Assembly (NCBI GenBank): GCA_902805475.1
Contig: CADCSX010000025.1
Coordinates: forward strand, 434,001 to 498,000
Direction: 5' to 3'
Origin: Entonaema liquescens
Lineage: Eukaryota > Ascomycota > Sordariomycetes > Xylariales > Xylariaceae
Length of the DNA: 64,000 nucleotides
Both the position numbers and the translations under genes were made by a program. Each line of letters starts with the position of its first letter. Within the stretch, counting starts at the first letter, position 1. Below are positions 62,255 to 64,000 of this stretch, piece after piece. The notes under the pieces are model-generated. The model saw nothing but the letters and a program-made list of their open reading frames with translations. It ran no database searches and was not told the DNA's origin.

Positions 62255-62878
62255 ATGGCGTCCTCGCCATCACAACCGCAACCACAACCCGCGGCACCGC
62301 CACAGCCCACACAAACGGCAACGCCACAAGCTCCTCCCCATAACCCCTTCATCCACAACGTCGCGCTAGGCGTAACCCCCATAGCTCTGTTCGCCCTGTT
62401 CCTCCCGCCACGACGCCTGGATCTGCGCGCCCTGATCCTCAGCGGCGTCGCCCTCTGGGGAACGAACCAGCTCGTGGTTGACTACAGCGGCACTTCCACC
62501 CTGCGGCGCATGACGCAGCGCATCGGCTCGCTGTCCGGCGTCGAGCTGCCGGAGAAGGCCAAGGAGACGCAGGCCCGCATACGGGCTGAGCGGGCGGAGC
62601 GCGCGCGCCGGGCGCAGGAGAGTCTGTCCGAGGAGCAGAGGAGGGTGGTGCTGGAGGAGAACCGGCGCAGGGAGAAGGGGGTGCTGGAGAAGGTGTGGAT
62701 GGGCGATAGTGGCGAGGATTGGAAGGCCAAGAGAGATCAGAGGGAAAAGGAGGCGCTAAGCGAGGGCGGCGGCGGGTACTGGGGCCTTATTGTGGACCAG
62801 GTCTCTGAAGTGTGGAATCAGGGGAAGAAGGATGGTGATGAGAAGGAAGATAAGGAGGCCCAGTCCAAGAAGCCTTGA
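62255..62878 (+). CDS. Small two-helix membrane protein, conserved in fungi
   Basis: A single exon of 207 residues with a good start context (CACACAATGGCG). The N-terminus is Pro/Gln-rich. Two adjacent hydrophobic segments follow at about residues 34-50 (HNVALGVTPIALFALFLPP) and 55-72 (LDLRALILSGVALWGTNQL). The second half is a highly charged helix (RIRAERAERARRAQESL). Near the end are conserved-looking blocks KVWMGDSGEDWKAKRDQREK and YWGLIVDQVSEVWNQGKK. Similar proteins are often named 'rhomboid family membrane protein', but I see no Gly-x-Ser or His of a rhomboid protease and too few helices for one. The function is unknown. Confidence 0.75.
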   Translation: MASSPSQPQPQPAAPPQPTQTATPQAPPHNPFIHNVALGVTPIALFALFLPPRRLDLRALILSGVALWGTNQLVVDYSGTSTLRRMTQRIGSLSGVELPEKAKETQARIRAERAERARRAQESLSEEQRRVVLEENRRREKGVLEKVWMGDSGEDWKAKRDQREKEALSEGGGGYWGLIVDQVSEVWNQGKKDGDEKEDKEAQSKKP

Positions 62879-63309
62879 TTTTTACTAGGGGAATACCCAC
62901 GGACTGGTAAAAGAGCCAGTTGTAAGTTATGAAATCTGCATATATGAGGGGGCATATATATAGGACTGGAGTTATCGCGGTTTTCAAGGGGGGGACGCAG
63001 GTACACAAAAATACGGACGAATAACACGACGCATCTCTGTTAAAAGACTATGACCTAAAATCTTCCAAGCTCATACGGAATCTACTCATAACAAAACCGT
63101 AACATCGAAAGAAGTCATAAATAGACCTTCGTAGTAATGCAGTTAACGCGTTGTCGGTAGTATCAAAGACGACCATAACGCAGAAGGCGTAAACATGCAC
63201 AGACAAGCAAACCCAAGCTTTTCAAGTTCCACGCCTCCAACGCCCTCGAACCGTTCCGGAGAAGAAACAAGACGGCCTCGCAGCAGCAACAAGAAAAAAC
63301 CCCCTACCA
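62879..63309. other. Convergent 3' spacer
   Basis: The 3' flanks of two convergent genes. Nothing else is visible. Confidence 0.6.
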
Positions 63310-64000
63310 TCACGCGACATTCTGCGCGGACAGTCCCTGTCTCTTAGAAGCCTTCCTGTCCATCTTATCAAGCACCTTCTTGCGCTCCTTGAGGCGACGG
63401 CCCGTCAACAACTTGCCCTTCTTGTTGCGGATGCGCGCAGCCTCCTTGGCCTTGCGCCGCTGCTTCTTCTCCATGCGCTCCGCCGTCTTCCTGTCCAGAT
63501 CCTCGACCCACTTGTCCAGCTCGGCCTGGACATCGTCCGCGCGCTCGCGCGAGCCGACTGCTACCCCCAGGTCCTTTTGGATCTTCTCGCGCTGCCGCTC
63601 GATCAGCCGGATGCGCCGCCGCGCCTGCCGGTTGAGCCCCGTCGGCGGCTTCATCTTGCTCGGGCCCTTGGACTCGCCGCCGGAGTCGGAGTCGTCTGTG
63701 TCGTTGTCGGCTTTTTGTGGGATGGAGTTAGGGTCGATGGGTGTGGGGTTCGTGTCGATTGCGAAGAGCGGTGCGCCATTATCGTTATCGTCGTCGCTCT
63801 CAGCTATTGCGTCCTCGCTAGCGGCCTTCCTGGACTTCTTCTCCTTCTTCTTTTCCTTCTTAGGTTTGACCTCTGGTTCGGACTTGGCTGACTAGAATCC
63901 AATTGTAAGTCTTGCATTCATGTAAGTCTTGGAAAAATTAGAAGCACTCACGGAGTCCTCAGCTGCCGAAGGGCTATCTTCTAGCTTGCTAGGCTCATTG
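63310..64000 (-). CDS. Lys/Arg-rich protein, 5' end outside the window (partial)
   Basis: The last exon is 63891-63310. It joins upstream exon sequence (63952 to the window edge, reading SKLEDSPSAAEDS) across a 60-bp intron (GTGAGT..TCTAG). The visible part starts with a basic run (KPKKEKKKEKKSRK). An acidic stretch (AESDDDNDNG) and GAPLFAIDTNPTPIDPNSIP follow. A long charged helical C-terminus comes next (MKPPTGLNRQARRRIRLIER, later KGKLLTGRRLKERKKVLDKM). The composition suggests a nucleolar or ribosome-assembly protein, but I do not recognise the family and this is only inference. The 5' end is missing. Confidence 0.75.

Overview
The window reads as nuclear DNA of a filamentous ascomycete (Pezizomycotina, probably Sordariomycetes). 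Its genes are split by short GT..AG introns, mostly 50-140 bp, with fungal branch points such as CTAAC or ACTAAC. The gene set is typical of that group: three Zn2Cys6 regulators, NmrA, ERG2 sterol isomerase, a DUF4048 protein and MKT1. Gene-free gaps are long and carry many short palindromes related to TACCTAGGTA.

Layout: 1-3990 shows no gene. 3991-6360 is a UPC2-like sterol regulator (+). A 6 kb gap with hairpin-rich DNA follows, then a decayed P450 (12488-14059, -). 15149-23165 is gene-dense: a Sec2-type GEF (-), exosome subunit Csl4 (-) head-to-head with ERG2 (+), and a LIG4-like DNA ligase (-). 24484-32925 holds a DUF4048 protein (+), tRNA pseudouridine synthase Pus4 (-) and an RFTS-domain protein (+). 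35095-40804 holds MKT1 (-) and a 2-oxoglutarate/Fe(II) oxygenase (+), and NmrA (-) lies at 42427-43959. A 6.5 kb gap contains a 925-bp AT-rich element with 40-bp terminal inverted repeats and TA flanks (48854-49778). Two Zn2Cys6 factors (-) occupy 50581-56668, followed by another 5.6 kb gap. A small membrane protein (+) and the 3' part of a Lys-rich protein (-) close the window.

The genes do not form one pathway. Two possible links stand out. The UPC2-like factor and ERG2 share the window, and the ERG2 promoter has two SRE-like heptamers. The NmrA, oxygenase and Zn2Cys6 genes make a loosely regulatory right half, but there is no backbone enzyme of a biosynthetic cluster.

Quality caution: several otherwise conserved genes carry one-base frame breaks. 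The missing-base events at 5420, 12680, 51508 and 55450 sit in short G/C runs, and the one at 20905 adjoins such a run. Assembly errors are the simplest explanation for most of these. The P450 also has in-frame stops and is a real relic. Exon boundaries were derived by hand from splice signals and reading-frame continuity. Family names rest on recognised motifs, not on a database search.
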